From Lachnospiraceae bacterium (lineage in GTDB: Bacteria; Bacillota; Clostridia; Lachnospirales; Lachnospiraceae), in NCBI GenBank assembly GCA_910576125.1, contig CAJTHM010000007.1, positions 124,001 to 188,000 of the forward strand: a DNA stretch of 64,000 nt, read 5' to 3'. The notes under the pieces were generated by a model. The model made no database searches, was not told the origin of the DNA, and saw nothing but the letters and a program-made list of their open reading frames with translations. The stretch's first letter is position 1; each line of letters begins with the position of its first letter. Of this stretch, positions 16,707-24,742 are shown in pieces. The translations under genes were made by a program, and so were the position numbers.

Positions 16707-17369
16707 TCAGCACATGGACATTCCCTGTCCCTGGGCGCCTTCCCCTGCCTGCTCCGCCATGGGGTAATCCCCGATGCCGAGCCCTTTGTCCTTCATGTCC
16801 CAGAGCATATGGCCTATTTCCTCATGGCGGTCACAGTTTTCATTGTCCAGCCAGCTGTCCTGGAGCAGTTCCAGCGGGTTTTCAAACTGCAAAAGGTACC
16901 CGGCATATTCCCCGAATGCCCCTTCCACGCTCAGTTCCTTATACATGAATCCCGCGGCGGCAATCTCCGGCGCCATCTCAATGAGTTCCCCTGCAGGCTT
17001 TTCCTTCAGTTCCGTGATATACGCCTCATAATTTGCTTTCAGCCGCTCTTTCAGCTTCCTGTCATTTTTCACGGCTTCTTCCGCTTCCCGCAGTCCCTGC
17101 GGTTCCTCCCCCTGTTCCTCCTGTCCTGACACATAATCAGTGATCAGATAAAAAGCACCATTTCCCCATCTGCCGCTATGCACCTTCTCGTTCAGCAGTT
17201 CCTCCGCATCCATCTCCATATCATACCCGGGAACGCCGGGATGCGCTTTAACGCTTTCCCCCTTCAGCAGCCCTTTTACCTGCTCCGGGGCCAGGTCAAC
17301 ATATCCCCCCGGAGTCATCATGTGGAAAAAACTGTCCGGATATTTTTCCAGTAAATTCCTTACCAGCAT
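16707..17369 (-). CDS. DUF3848-like element protein (paralogue of the 15873 gene)
   Basis: A 220-residue soluble acidic protein. Residues 1-55 (LLEKYPDSFFHMMTPGGYVD, EQVKGLLKGESVKAHPGVPG) form a small domain seen on other conjugative-element proteins. Residues 105-175 (ERLKANYEAYITELKEKPAG through AGYLLQFENPLELLQDSW) are the DUF3848-like repeat shared with the neighbouring gene. The ATG at 17369 follows GGAGGAAAAGGT. A hairpin (CCCGCCA/TGGCGGG at 16674-16696) separates it from the paralogue. The tail GEGAQGQGMSMC belongs to the cargo group. Function unknown; it sits inside the Tad cluster but is not a Tad protein. Confidence 0.72.
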   Translation of the reverse strand: MLVRNLLEKYPDSFFHMMTPGGYVDLAPEQVKGLLKGESVKAHPGVPGYDMEMDAEELLNEKVHSGRWGNGAFYLITDYVSGQEEQGEEPQGLREAEEAVKNDRKLKERLKANYEAYITELKEKPAGELIEMAPEIAAAGFMYKELSVEGAFGEYAGYLLQFENPLELLQDSWLDNENCDRHEEIGHMLWDMKDKGLGIGDYPMAEQAGEGAQGQGMSMC

Positions 17370-17381
17370 ACCTTTTCCTCC

Positions 17382-18263
17382 TTAAAACATCCCGCCGAGG
17401 CTCTGCAGCGCCACATAACAGATAATGGCAAGGTAGGTCAGCAGGAAACATACCAGCATGATGAAAGAGAACACCCGGATCTTTGGCGGTATCTTCTGTG
17501 CCTGTGCCTTCAGCCTCTGCAGCTCCATCTGCTTGAAGTCATGGGAGAGCATCTGGAAATATACGGCGCTGTCATCGCCCCGCAGCACGCCGATCAGCCC
17601 CCGCACCACATCCGAGAGCATGGGGGAGTTCAGCCTTGCCTCGAACCGGGTCAGCGCCGCCTCATAGTTGGACGAGCGCATGTCCGCCAGCAGGATGTCA
17701 AGCTCCCCCTTCAGGGCCTCCCCCGCATTCCCCCGGAAACGCTCCAGCATGCCGATGACGTTCCGGCTGGCCTTCAGCTCCTGCTCGATGGTCGCCACCA
17801 TCCTGGGCAGCTCCCCCTCGATCTGCTCCCGCTTTGCCTTCAGCCGCTCGTCTGCCTTCCCTGTTTCCTTAAAGTACAGCAAAAGGGCAAGGACCACCAC
17901 AAAGGGCGATAAGAGCGGCATCAGGAAAATGCAGGGGATGATGCCTGAAAGCACCGCCCCTGCTTTCACAAGGGCGTATGCCTGGTAGACCTCCGGCTCC
18001 ATGCCCATGCCGCCGGCCTTCAGCACATTCGCCATCCGGCTTCTCTTGTACTCATCCATCCGGATATATTTTGACAGCCATACGGCTGCGGCCATCAGTC
18101 CGGCCTCCACGGCCTTTGCCGCTTTCTTCTCCTGTTTTGCCGTCCCAAGCATGGCCCTGGATGCGCCGGTGGTGGGCAGGCGTAAGAATGCGGCTGCCAG
18201 GCAGAACAACCCAAGGACCAAAAACAGCCCGAATAAGAATAAAAGTCCCGTCATGACGCTCAC
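17382..18263 (-). CDS. tadC: TadC-like inner-membrane platform protein of the Flp/Tad pilus
   Basis: A 293-residue protein with hydrophobic segments near residues 5-27, 105-135 and 265-288. A cytoplasmic GSPF-type (type II secretion F) domain lies between them (EGELPRMVATIEQELKASRN, then VIGMLERFRGNAGEALKGEL). The start overlaps the stop of the TadB-like gene by four bases. TadB and TadC together form the membrane platform that the ATPase TadA acts on. The short C-terminus ends ALQSLGGMF within or at the membrane, not a cargo tail. Confidence 0.85.
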   Translation of the reverse strand: MSVMTGLLFLFGLFLVLGLFCLAAAFLRLPTTGASRAMLGTAKQEKKAAKAVEAGLMAAAVWLSKYIRMDEYKRSRMANVLKAGGMGMEPEVYQAYALVKAGAVLSGIIPCIFLMPLLSPFVVVLALLLYFKETGKADERLKAKREQIEGELPRMVATIEQELKASRNVIGMLERFRGNAGEALKGELDILLADMRSSNYEAALTRFEARLNSPMLSDVVRGLIGVLRGDDSAVYFQMLSHDFKQMELQRLKAQAQKIPPKIRVFSFIMLVCFLLTYLAIICYVALQSLGGMF

Positions 18264-19189
18264 CTCCTGTATTCTATGGGACGGGTCAGCTTCACCACGA
18301 AGCCTGCGGATATGAAGATCGCCGCGGCTGTGGCGGACAGGATCACCTGCCCCAGCGGCGTGTGCATCAGCACATGGTACCAGTCCTTGTTTAACAGGTA
18401 CATCAATGGGATGTTGCCCACCACGAAGATGACCATGATCAGGAATTCCTTGCGGGGTTCCGCGATCAGGTACTCAAGCTCCGCGTTCACGTTGCGCATG
18501 TCCGAGAGTTTCGCCACGATGGGCGTCAGGGTGGTCTTCAGGCTCCGGTCATTCTGGCAGTCGCTGACAGCGTCACACCACTCCCGGAACACCTCGTTGT
18601 CGATTTTCCCCCGCATGGCTTTTAATGCCGTTTCCACATCCGGGCTGACCATCTTGATCTGCATCAGGAAGTCCCGGAACACCTTTGAGACCGGCGGGTT
18701 TAAATAGCTGATGTTTTCCTCCACAGCGGTCACGATGTCCTCCGTCCGCAGGTAGGCGGTGGTGATCACCGACAGCGCCGTTTCCAGCTCCGCCGATACA
18801 TCGCGCTTGTAATGGCTGGCTGTCAGCTTCACATACCAGAACGGCAGGAACAGAAAGCCCACCGCCATGACCGGGGCAAGGAAAAAGTTCCCCAGGAGGA
18901 TGGCGGCGGAGCCTCCCGCGCAGAACAGCGCCAGGGCTGCCGCACATACCAGGGAGAACCGCCGCCCCCTCCCCGTCATCTCCAGCACGCCCTGCGCCTC
19001 CAGTATCTCCCGGCGCAGGGGGCCGGGTTTCTTCCGCCCGGAGGTTTCCCGGATATCCTCCCGTATGCTGCCTTTCGGTCTTATCAGAAAGGCAAACAGG
19101 CCGTCCGTGAATTCCGTGGGCTTTAATCCCAGGATCAGGAACACGCCGGTAATCAAGCCGGCGCAGGATAACAGTTCAATTGCCGTCAT
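18260..19189 (-). CDS. tadB: TadB-like inner-membrane platform protein of the Flp/Tad pilus
   Basis: A 309-residue GSPF-domain protein with membrane segments near residues 5-22, 80-118, 250-270 and 285-300. The cytoplasmic domain contains ELETALSVITTAYLRTEDIV and PPVSKVFRDFLMQI. It overlaps tadA and tadC by four bases on each side, so tadA-tadB-tadC are translationally coupled. The gene order and sizes match the tadABC core of Tad systems. Which of the two platform genes is called B or C rests on order. Confidence 0.85.
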   Translation of the reverse strand: MTAIELLSCAGLITGVFLILGLKPTEFTDGLFAFLIRPKGSIREDIRETSGRKKPGPLRREILEAQGVLEMTGRGRRFSLVCAAALALFCAGGSAAILLGNFFLAPVMAVGFLFLPFWYVKLTASHYKRDVSAELETALSVITTAYLRTEDIVTAVEENISYLNPPVSKVFRDFLMQIKMVSPDVETALKAMRGKIDNEVFREWCDAVSDCQNDRSLKTTLTPIVAKLSDMRNVNAELEYLIAEPRKEFLIMVIFVVGNIPLMYLLNKDWYHVLMHTPLGQVILSATAAAIFISAGFVVKLTRPIEYRR

Positions 19190-21093
19190 AGGGCATCCCC
19201 CTCCTTCCTTTCTCTGTTTTTATCAGGCGCCGCCAGAAGCCGCAGGAGCATCTCCTGGGGCATCCCGTTCTCCATCAGGCGCCGGGCAAGGCCCTCCGAT
19301 ATGGGATTGACCTGTTTATGGCTGCCCTTTATAATGAACTTTCCATTTTCCACCCGGTTCTCCGTGATCTGGTACTGGAACAGGGGGCGGAACTTCCTTG
19401 TGCCGTCCGGCAGGATCTCGCATTCCATGATCTCCATCAGGCGCCGGTCCTTGTTCTCCAGCTGCTTGCAGAACGCCACGATGGGGTATGCCTCCGTGAC
19501 GAACCCCATCAGGGTGTCATCCCCCATGTCGACAGCCCTCTTGCAGAGGGACACCATGCGCCTGTAGGTGGCGTCGCAGCTCATGGAGTGTATGGTGGTG
19601 ACCACGGCCACTCCGGTGCGGGCGGCCTCCTGCGCCGCATTCGCCTCCGGCCCGCGCATCTCCCCCACCACGATGATGTCCGGGTTAAAGCGCAGCGCCA
19701 TGTCAAGGAGGGCGATCTGGTCCACCCTCTGGCGCTCGTTCTCGCTGTCACGGGTCAGGGTATGGATGACGGAATTGACCACCCTCCCCTCCTTCCTGCG
19801 CACCAGGGCCAGCTCCCTGGAGCCGTTCTCTATGCTGTAGATGCGCTTGCCGTCCGGGATGGTGGTGAGCAGCCACCCAAGGAGGGTGGTCTTGCCGGAG
19901 CTGGTCGCCCCCGCCACGCACACGGAGATACCGTACCGGATGCACTGCGCCAGAAAGTCCAGCATCTGCTCCGTGGCCGTCCCGCCCTTTATGAAGTCCT
20001 GCTTCTTCATGCTCTGGGGATTGACGATGCGGATGCTGGCTGCCACGCCCACGTCCTCATCCACGATGGGCGTCTTCAGCACGGCGATGCGGATGTTCTT
20101 GGAAAGGTGCCCAAGGACGCTGGGGCTGGCGTCATCCAGCACCATGCCGGAGACATGCAGCATGCGCCGCACCACGTTGATGGCATGCTCCGGGCTGTCA
20201 AAATGCTCCGTGAGCTTCTCAGTCACGCCGCCCGCAAACTGCACCTCCACGTCATCCCATGCATTGATGTCGATTTCCTCAATTCCTTCCCCATAGATAT
20301 ATTTGGTCAGGAAACCGAATTCCGCCATCTCGGAATAGATGGCGGCGATCAGCGTTTCCGTATCCATGCCGGGCACGGATATCCGGTGGTCCTGGATGTA
20401 CTTGCCCGCAAAGCGCCTGATCTGCGCCCTTGCATCTTCGCTGCCCTCTGCCGTGACCAGGCTGCTGTACTCCTTGGACAGGTATGCCTGCACCTCCTTT
20501 AACACGGAGGCAAAATCCCTGCCCTCCGCATCCGCCTCAAAGAACAGGCCATGGGTGCGCAGCGTCCTGGCCTCCCGCCTGGGTGTATCATAATCTTCTT
20601 CCGTTTCAGCGGATTCCTCCCTTTCAGGCACCTCTTTCCTTTCAGCAGATGCCTCTCCGGAAGATCCTGTTTTTGCCACAGGGATATGCCGTATTTCCCC
20701 TGCCGCAGGTTCACAGACGTTTCCCGCCTGTTTCCCTGCATCCGTCAGGATCTTCCTGCTTTCATCCGTATGTGCGGGAATGGTCCCCCTGTCATCCCCC
20801 ATTGCCCTGCCCCCACTGTCAGGGTATCCGGCTGCCTCCCTGCCGAGGCAGCCGTTTAACAGGCTGTCCAGGTATGCCTCCCCGGCAGATACCGGAACGG
20901 GCATTCCCGCCCCCGTGCCCCTCTCCGGCGCGTTTCCTGGTCCGGCCTGTCCGGTTCCCTTTTGTCTTTCCCCTTTGTACCCGGACGGCGCATTTCCCGC
21001 TTCCGTTTTCCCTGCATCCGCGGCACCCCCGTCCCGAACACTTTCCGGGAAATCCCCCTGGAATGCCGCCCTGCTCCGCTTTTCCCCTAACAT
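19186..21093 (-). CDS. tadA: TadA/CpaF-type secretion ATPase with a long low-complexity N-terminal extension
   Basis: A 635-residue hexameric-type ATPase (VirB11/PulE superfamily) that powers assembly or retraction of the Flp-like pilus. The Walker A motif GATSSGKTTLL lies near residue 395; NPDIIVVGEMRGPEA (Walker B region) and TGVAVVTTIHSMS (His region) follow. The N-terminal domain from about residue 190 (FASVLKEVQAYLSKEYSSLV) is typical of CpaF. The first 185 residues are atypical: Gly-, Pro-, Glu- and Lys-rich, low complexity, not part of the fold. The start overlaps the TadZ-like gene by seven bases. No other VirB11-type ATPase is seen, so it might also serve conjugation. Confidence 0.92.
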   Translation of the reverse strand: MLGEKRSRAAFQGDFPESVRDGGAADAGKTEAGNAPSGYKGERQKGTGQAGPGNAPERGTGAGMPVPVSAGEAYLDSLLNGCLGREAAGYPDSGGRAMGDDRGTIPAHTDESRKILTDAGKQAGNVCEPAAGEIRHIPVAKTGSSGEASAERKEVPEREESAETEEDYDTPRREARTLRTHGLFFEADAEGRDFASVLKEVQAYLSKEYSSLVTAEGSEDARAQIRRFAGKYIQDHRISVPGMDTETLIAAIYSEMAEFGFLTKYIYGEGIEEIDINAWDDVEVQFAGGVTEKLTEHFDSPEHAINVVRRMLHVSGMVLDDASPSVLGHLSKNIRIAVLKTPIVDEDVGVAASIRIVNPQSMKKQDFIKGGTATEQMLDFLAQCIRYGISVCVAGATSSGKTTLLGWLLTTIPDGKRIYSIENGSRELALVRRKEGRVVNSVIHTLTRDSENERQRVDQIALLDMALRFNPDIIVVGEMRGPEANAAQEAARTGVAVVTTIHSMSCDATYRRMVSLCKRAVDMGDDTLMGFVTEAYPIVAFCKQLENKDRRLMEIMECEILPDGTRKFRPLFQYQITENRVENGKFIIKGSHKQVNPISEGLARRLMENGMPQEMLLRLLAAPDKNRERKEGDAL

Positions 21094-21899
21094 CCGAACA
21101 CCTCCTTTGCGATGGACTCCAGTGATTTCCGGAATGCCCTGCTGTCCTTCAGCCCCAGCTCTTTAAACAGGTTCCCCTCCAGGGTCTGTGACGCCACCTC
21201 CCCGGAATGGGGGATCTGGAACGCCACGCTCCCCAGCACCTGCTCCATATGGCCGCTGGCCTCGTTAGGGTACACGTTGCTTGCCACCCTGTACTGCTTC
21301 TCTGCATCCCATTTGCTCTCCTTTAACAGGGGCAGCTGGCTGGACAGGTAGCTGATGGATTTTAAGTCACAGTTTACCATCCGCAGCACCGCGTCGGACT
21401 TAAGCAGGGCGATGGCGGAGAGGATGTCGTTGGCGATGGAGCTGCCGCAGTCGATGACCACATAGGGGGCGATGTTCCTTAACGCCTGCAGCAGTTCCTC
21501 CGCCTGGGTCCGCTCATAGGGCGGGTAGGTGTATTCGTTCTCCCCCTTCCTCATCCCGATGATGGCAAGGTGGCGGAACCTCTTATGGGTGATGCAGTTG
21601 TGCCGCACCAGGGACTCCGAGACATGGCTTGCCGCAAGGATGCTCCCCAGGGAATGTTCTTCCTCCAGATCCCCCGGAGGGCAGATGCAGGGGAGCATGG
21701 GCGTGTTCATGTCGCATAAAAGCAACGCCACGTCCTTCTTCTGCTGTGCCAGGTAGGCCGCCAGCTTGACGGCCACCGTTGTCTTGCCGCAGCCGGGGCT
21801 TCCCCACACCGCCAGCACCTGGTTTCCCTTTTCCGGCTCCATGCGGGCATCATCCCCGCCGTCCTTCCTGTTGAATATGCTGTTTTTCATGAAATTCAA
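21087..21899 (-). CDS. TadZ/CpaE-like ParA/MinD-family ATPase
   Basis: A 270-residue P-loop protein. The deviant Walker A GSPGCGKTTVAVKLA is near residue 33; DVALLLCDMNTPMLPCICPP, APYVVIDCGSSIAND and SDAVLRMVNCDLKS follow in the order expected for MinD/ParA-like proteins. TadZ/CpaE proteins position the Tad secretion apparatus at a cell site. Three bases separate it from cpaB, and it overlaps tadA. The receiver-like N-terminal domain of classical CpaE is missing, which is common in Firmicutes. Confidence 0.85.
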   Translation of the reverse strand: MNFMKNSIFNRKDGGDDARMEPEKGNQVLAVWGSPGCGKTTVAVKLAAYLAQQKKDVALLLCDMNTPMLPCICPPGDLEEEHSLGSILAASHVSESLVRHNCITHKRFRHLAIIGMRKGENEYTYPPYERTQAEELLQALRNIAPYVVIDCGSSIANDILSAIALLKSDAVLRMVNCDLKSISYLSSQLPLLKESKWDAEKQYRVASNVYPNEASGHMEQVLGSVAFQIPHSGEVASQTLEGNLFKELGLKDSRAFRKSLESIAKEVFGC

Positions 21900-21902
21900 G
21901 GC

Positions 21903-22772
21903 TTACTCCACCCCGCTTCCCGACAGCGCTTCCTCTGCTTTCCCGATTTCTTCCTCCATGGACCAGCTGTCTTTTTGCTCACCGTTTCTTTCCTCCGTTT
22001 CCTGGGCGCCTTCTGCGGTTCCTTCCCCGCTTTCTTCTTCAGGCGCATACAGTTCCTCCAGCACGGCCTCCTGTGCCGCAATGAATTTTGCGGCGTTTCC
22101 CGCATCCCCGCGGTAAACCAGGGAAAGGTGCAGCTTGCCGTCCGCTTCCAGCTCCGCCAGTATCCTGGACTGCTCCGGCGTGACCAGCAGCGTCACGGTG
22201 GTGGGCAGCTCCCTTTCCGAGTCCTCATCCTCCCGCTCCCCTGTGTTGGCGTCATACCCGCTGTTCGCCGTCACGGCAATGACCTCCACATACTTAAGTT
22301 CGGGCGGGATCACGGTCGCCCCCTGTTTCCTGTAATCCGGGGCTATGACGGATACGATGTCACCGCTCTGCAGTTTCCCGGACAGCCCGTTGGCAAAGGC
22401 TTTCACCGTCACGGACATGGCCTGCTTTTCCCCGTTTAAGCTGTAAAGGTAAGCATTTTCCGCGGCAGGCTCATCCGCGATCTTGGAGGCGATGATATAA
22501 TCCCCCGGCGCAAAATCGGCGGAGGCGTATCTGCCGATGGCGGTTTCAGGGTTCCGCACCACGTCCTCCGGCAGGTTATAGCCGCCTACTTCCACCACCT
22601 TTACCTGCGCCGCCGTGATCTCCTCGCCCTTTTTGATCTCCCTGACCACCCGCACGATCTGTGTCTTTTCGCTGATGCTTCTGTTAAAAAGCGGCGTGAC
22701 CGCAAAGCATATGACAAGCGACAGGATGATGCAGGCCACTCCTATGACGATCCTGTTCTTAAAAATCTGCAT
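21903..22772 (-). CDS. CpaB/RcpC-like pilus assembly protein (SAF domain)
   Basis: A 289-residue protein with an N-terminal membrane anchor (IVIGVACIILSLVICFAVTP, residues 8-27). A SAF domain follows (REIKKGEEITAAQVKVVEVG, then FAPGDYIIASKI), then the second CpaB region (GLSGKLQSGDIVSVIAPDYR, TTVTLLVTPEQSRILAELEA). The last 60 residues are a Glu/Gly-rich charged tail. CpaB acts outside the membrane in Tad pilus assembly and may bind peptidoglycan. A GGCGGGC/GCCCGCC hairpin without a T run lies upstream at 22815-22840. Confidence 0.88.
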   Translation of the reverse strand: MQIFKNRIVIGVACIILSLVICFAVTPLFNRSISEKTQIVRVVREIKKGEEITAAQVKVVEVGGYNLPEDVVRNPETAIGRYASADFAPGDYIIASKIADEPAAENAYLYSLNGEKQAMSVTVKAFANGLSGKLQSGDIVSVIAPDYRKQGATVIPPELKYVEVIAVTANSGYDANTGEREDEDSERELPTTVTLLVTPEQSRILAELEADGKLHLSLVYRGDAGNAAKFIAAQEAVLEELYAPEEESGEGTAEGAQETEERNGEQKDSWSMEEEIGKAEEALSGSGVE

Positions 22773-22846
22773 TCTGTTCCCTCCTGAAAATCAAATATTC
22801 TGTATTAAGTATCAGGCGGGCCTTCCCTGAAAGCCCGCCCCGTTTA

Positions 22847-22945
22847 CTACCGCACCGCGTATCTTTTCCTGCGGCTGCGTAAAAATGCCGCCAGCGCCAC
22901 AACCGGCACAGCGGCACAAAATGTGATGATGATTCTCTTTTTCAT
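22847..22945 (-). CDS. 32-residue single-helix membrane peptide
   Basis: A very small gene between the prepilin peptidase and cpaB. The product starts MKKRIIITFCAAVPVVALAA and ends RSRRKRYAVR: a basic start, one hydrophobic helix and a strongly basic C-terminus. Its ATG overlaps the peptidase TGA (ATATGA), with GGAGG 8 bases upstream inside the peptidase gene, so coupled translation is likely. Function unknown; the position suggests an accessory of the Tad pilus. Too small to be certain, but the SD and overlap argue for a real gene. Confidence 0.55.
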   Translation of the reverse strand: MKKRIIITFCAAVPVVALAAFLRSRRKRYAVR

Positions 22946-23424
22946 ATGATCCATCCTCCAATCTCCATGAAATAAGCTATGGCTGCCCCTGCCGCCAGGA
23001 ACGGCCCCGCGGGGTAGGCGGCTCTTCCCTTCCTCCCCTTAAGCCTCCTTATGCAGGAACAGATAAACCCGTAAACGATAAATGCTGACAGCCCCAGGAC
23101 GGATGCTGTCAGGCTGGCCGGCAGTCCGAGCACGGTCCCCATGGATGCCGCCAGCTTGATGTCCCCGCCCCCGATCCCGCCTGTCCCCCTTCCTGCCAGG
23201 GCCACTAAAAGGTACGGCAGCGCCGTAAGCGCCCCGGCCAGGTTCCAGGGGGAAAAATGCAGCAGGGACAGCAGTGCGATGGCCGCCTGCAGCCCATCTG
23301 GGATCTCCCGGTTCTTTATGTCCCAGACGGAAACAACCACCAGCAGAAAGAGAAACAGCACAGCCTGCAGCAGCATCCCTGGCGGCATAGGCGTTTCCTG
23401 GCAGGCTGCCGGGTTAACCGGCAT
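22942..23424 (-). CDS. Prepilin peptidase, A24 family (TadV/CpaA-like)
   Basis: A 160-residue polytopic aspartic protease that cleaves prepilin leaders. The two catalytic Asp sites are visible: SVWDIKNREIPD near residue 35 and the GxGD-type GGGDIKLAASMG near residue 85. Five to six hydrophobic segments are present, without the N-terminal methylase domain, as in TadV. It overlaps the end of the pilin-like gene upstream. A downstream in-frame ATG at residue 13 is an alternative start. Confidence 0.88.
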   Translation of the reverse strand: MPVNPAACQETPMPPGMLLQAVLFLFLLVVVSVWDIKNREIPDGLQAAIALLSLLHFSPWNLAGALTALPYLLVALAGRGTGGIGGGDIKLAASMGTVLGLPASLTASVLGLSAFIVYGFICSCIRRLKGRKGRAAYPAGPFLAAGAAIAYFMEIGGWII

Positions 23425-23653
23425 AGTTGAACATCTGCTGGATGCGGTTTACCAGCGTGGGCAGCACCGTGTCCTTGAACAGGGCATACAGGCCGGCCAG
23501 CAGGAGTGCGCCGAGCACCACTGCGATCAGGATCTTGACCGCCGTGTCAACATAGCCCTCGCCGGAACGCTCCGCCAGCTTTTCTTTTGCCTCCATGGCC
23601 TTTACCGCCAAAACACCGCACACTCTGTTAAACTGATTTCTGATCTTCTTCAT
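23414..23653 (-). CDS. Flp-like pilin/small membrane protein
   Basis: A 79-residue protein (MKKIRNQFNRVCGVLAVKAM) with a charged N-terminal half ending SGEGYVDTAVK, then a hydrophobic helix (ILIAVVLGALLLAGLYALF) and a short C-terminus. It is the only small pilin-sized product in the Tad block and lies directly upstream of the prepilin peptidase gene, as flp does. The ATG at 23653 is spaced seven bases from GGAGGG. The lead before the helix is longer than in classical Flp pilins, so it may be a structural homologue only (DUF6133-like). Confidence 0.68.
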   Translation of the reverse strand: MKKIRNQFNRVCGVLAVKAMEAKEKLAERSGEGYVDTAVKILIAVVLGALLLAGLYALFKDTVLPTLVNRIQQMFNYAG

Positions 23654-23707
23654 TGATGGTCCCTCCATTTTTGTTTTTATGGTTTTAATATTGTGGTCCT
23701 GCTTCTG

Positions 23708-24052
23708 TTACATCCCTGCCATCTGCTGGCCTCCCTGGGGTGTCCCGCCTTCGGGCGCCTCCTGCGGGGCAGGCGGTGCCTGCGCCATGGTGAGCGCCTG
23801 CTGGTAGGCATCCAGCACGGCATTGTGGAGCTCATTGCGGAATTCCGCGGTCACAGGGAAGCACACTTCCTTGTAGCCGTCCACCGTCTTCCGGCTGGGC
23901 ATGGATACGAACAGGCCGTCCCTGCCGCCCTCCACCACCTTGATCCCCCGCACGGCAAAACAGCCGTCTATGGTCGCAGAGGCATAAGCCCTGATGCCGC
24001 CCTGCTGTCCGGGCGGGTACATGGAACTGATCTTGACATCCAGTGTAGACAT
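23708..24052 (-). CDS. SpoVG-family nucleic-acid-binding regulator carried on the element
   Basis: A 114-residue protein. Residues 1-85 match SpoVG: IRAYASATIDGCFAVRGIKV, FVSMPSRKTVDGYKEVCFPV and EFRNELHNAVLDAYQQAL. SpoVG proteins bind DNA and RNA and control division, sporulation or virulence genes in Firmicutes. The chromosomal protein is usually about 90-95 residues; this copy adds a Pro/Gln/Gly/Met tail (PPAPQEAPEGGTPQGGQQMA, then GM) absent from ordinary SpoVG. SD GGAGG precedes the ATG. It lies between the accessory block and the Tad block. Confidence 0.85.
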   Translation of the reverse strand: MSTLDVKISSMYPPGQQGGIRAYASATIDGCFAVRGIKVVEGGRDGLFVSMPSRKTVDGYKEVCFPVTAEFRNELHNAVLDAYQQALTMAQAPPAPQEAPEGGTPQGGQQMAGM

Positions 24053-24138
24053 AAAAATCCTCCTTCTTTTTCTGCCTTCCTAAAGGCATTGATGCTATCT
24101 ATCCAGCAGACAGGCCGGCGTGGGGAGCCTTCTGCCTG

Positions 24139-24702
24139 TCAGAGCTGCATTGTCTGGCCCTGGGCCTGCTGCGGGGCGGCAAACTCCATCTCCTGGAAGC
24201 CGGTACGGTCCACATAGTAGAAGCTGCTCCCCGTACTGTCATAAAGCTCCAGCACATCGCTCATGGAAAGGGAATGCCCCCTGTAGCCTGCAGGCAGGGC
24301 ACTGCCGTCATTCCCGAACTTCATGTACAGCGCCTCCAGGTCATTGGTTTCCGCCGCACCGTCATACACCGCGTGGTAGTTTTCCTGATCCGGCGGGCCA
24401 AACTTCCTGCAGGTTTCCCCATACCCGATGAATTTCATATACACATCCACATCAGGTTTCAGCTGCCAGACGCGGACATTTTTAAGTCCCTGCGCCGCGG
24501 CGCCCTCCTGTCCCCCTGCCATGAGGCGGTCAAACATCCCGTCCATCCATCTGACTTCCCGGATATGCCGCTGCCTTTCCAGGAACCTGCTGATTTCCTC
24601 CCCTTTGAACATGGGGTCCACCACGGCACACCCGTCCTCCACCCTGCCGGCCTTGTTTCCGTAAAACATGATGATCCCGTTTTCAATCCGGACCTGGCTC
24701 AC
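24139..24702 (-). CDS. YodL-like conjugative-element protein
   Basis: A 187-residue soluble protein starting with GTG at 24702, eight bases after AAGGAG (an upstream ATG overlaps that ribosome site). The C-terminal half carries the YodL-type pattern: VYMKFIGYGE, YHAVYDGAAETNDLEALYMK, GYRGHSLSMSDVLEL and FYYVDRTGFQEM. YodL-like domains are frequent on Firmicutes conjugative elements; no activity is established. The C-terminus APQQAQGQTMQL extends past the domain and has the cargo-type composition. Confidence 0.75.
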   Translation of the reverse strand: MSQVRIENGIIMFYGNKAGRVEDGCAVVDPMFKGEEISRFLERQRHIREVRWMDGMFDRLMAGGQEGAAAQGLKNVRVWQLKPDVDVYMKFIGYGETCRKFGPPDQENYHAVYDGAAETNDLEALYMKFGNDGSALPAGYRGHSLSMSDVLELYDSTGSSFYYVDRTGFQEMEFAAPQQAQGQTMQL

Positions 24703-24742
24703 ATTTCTCACTCCTTCCCGCATAATACAGGCACCGCCTGTG

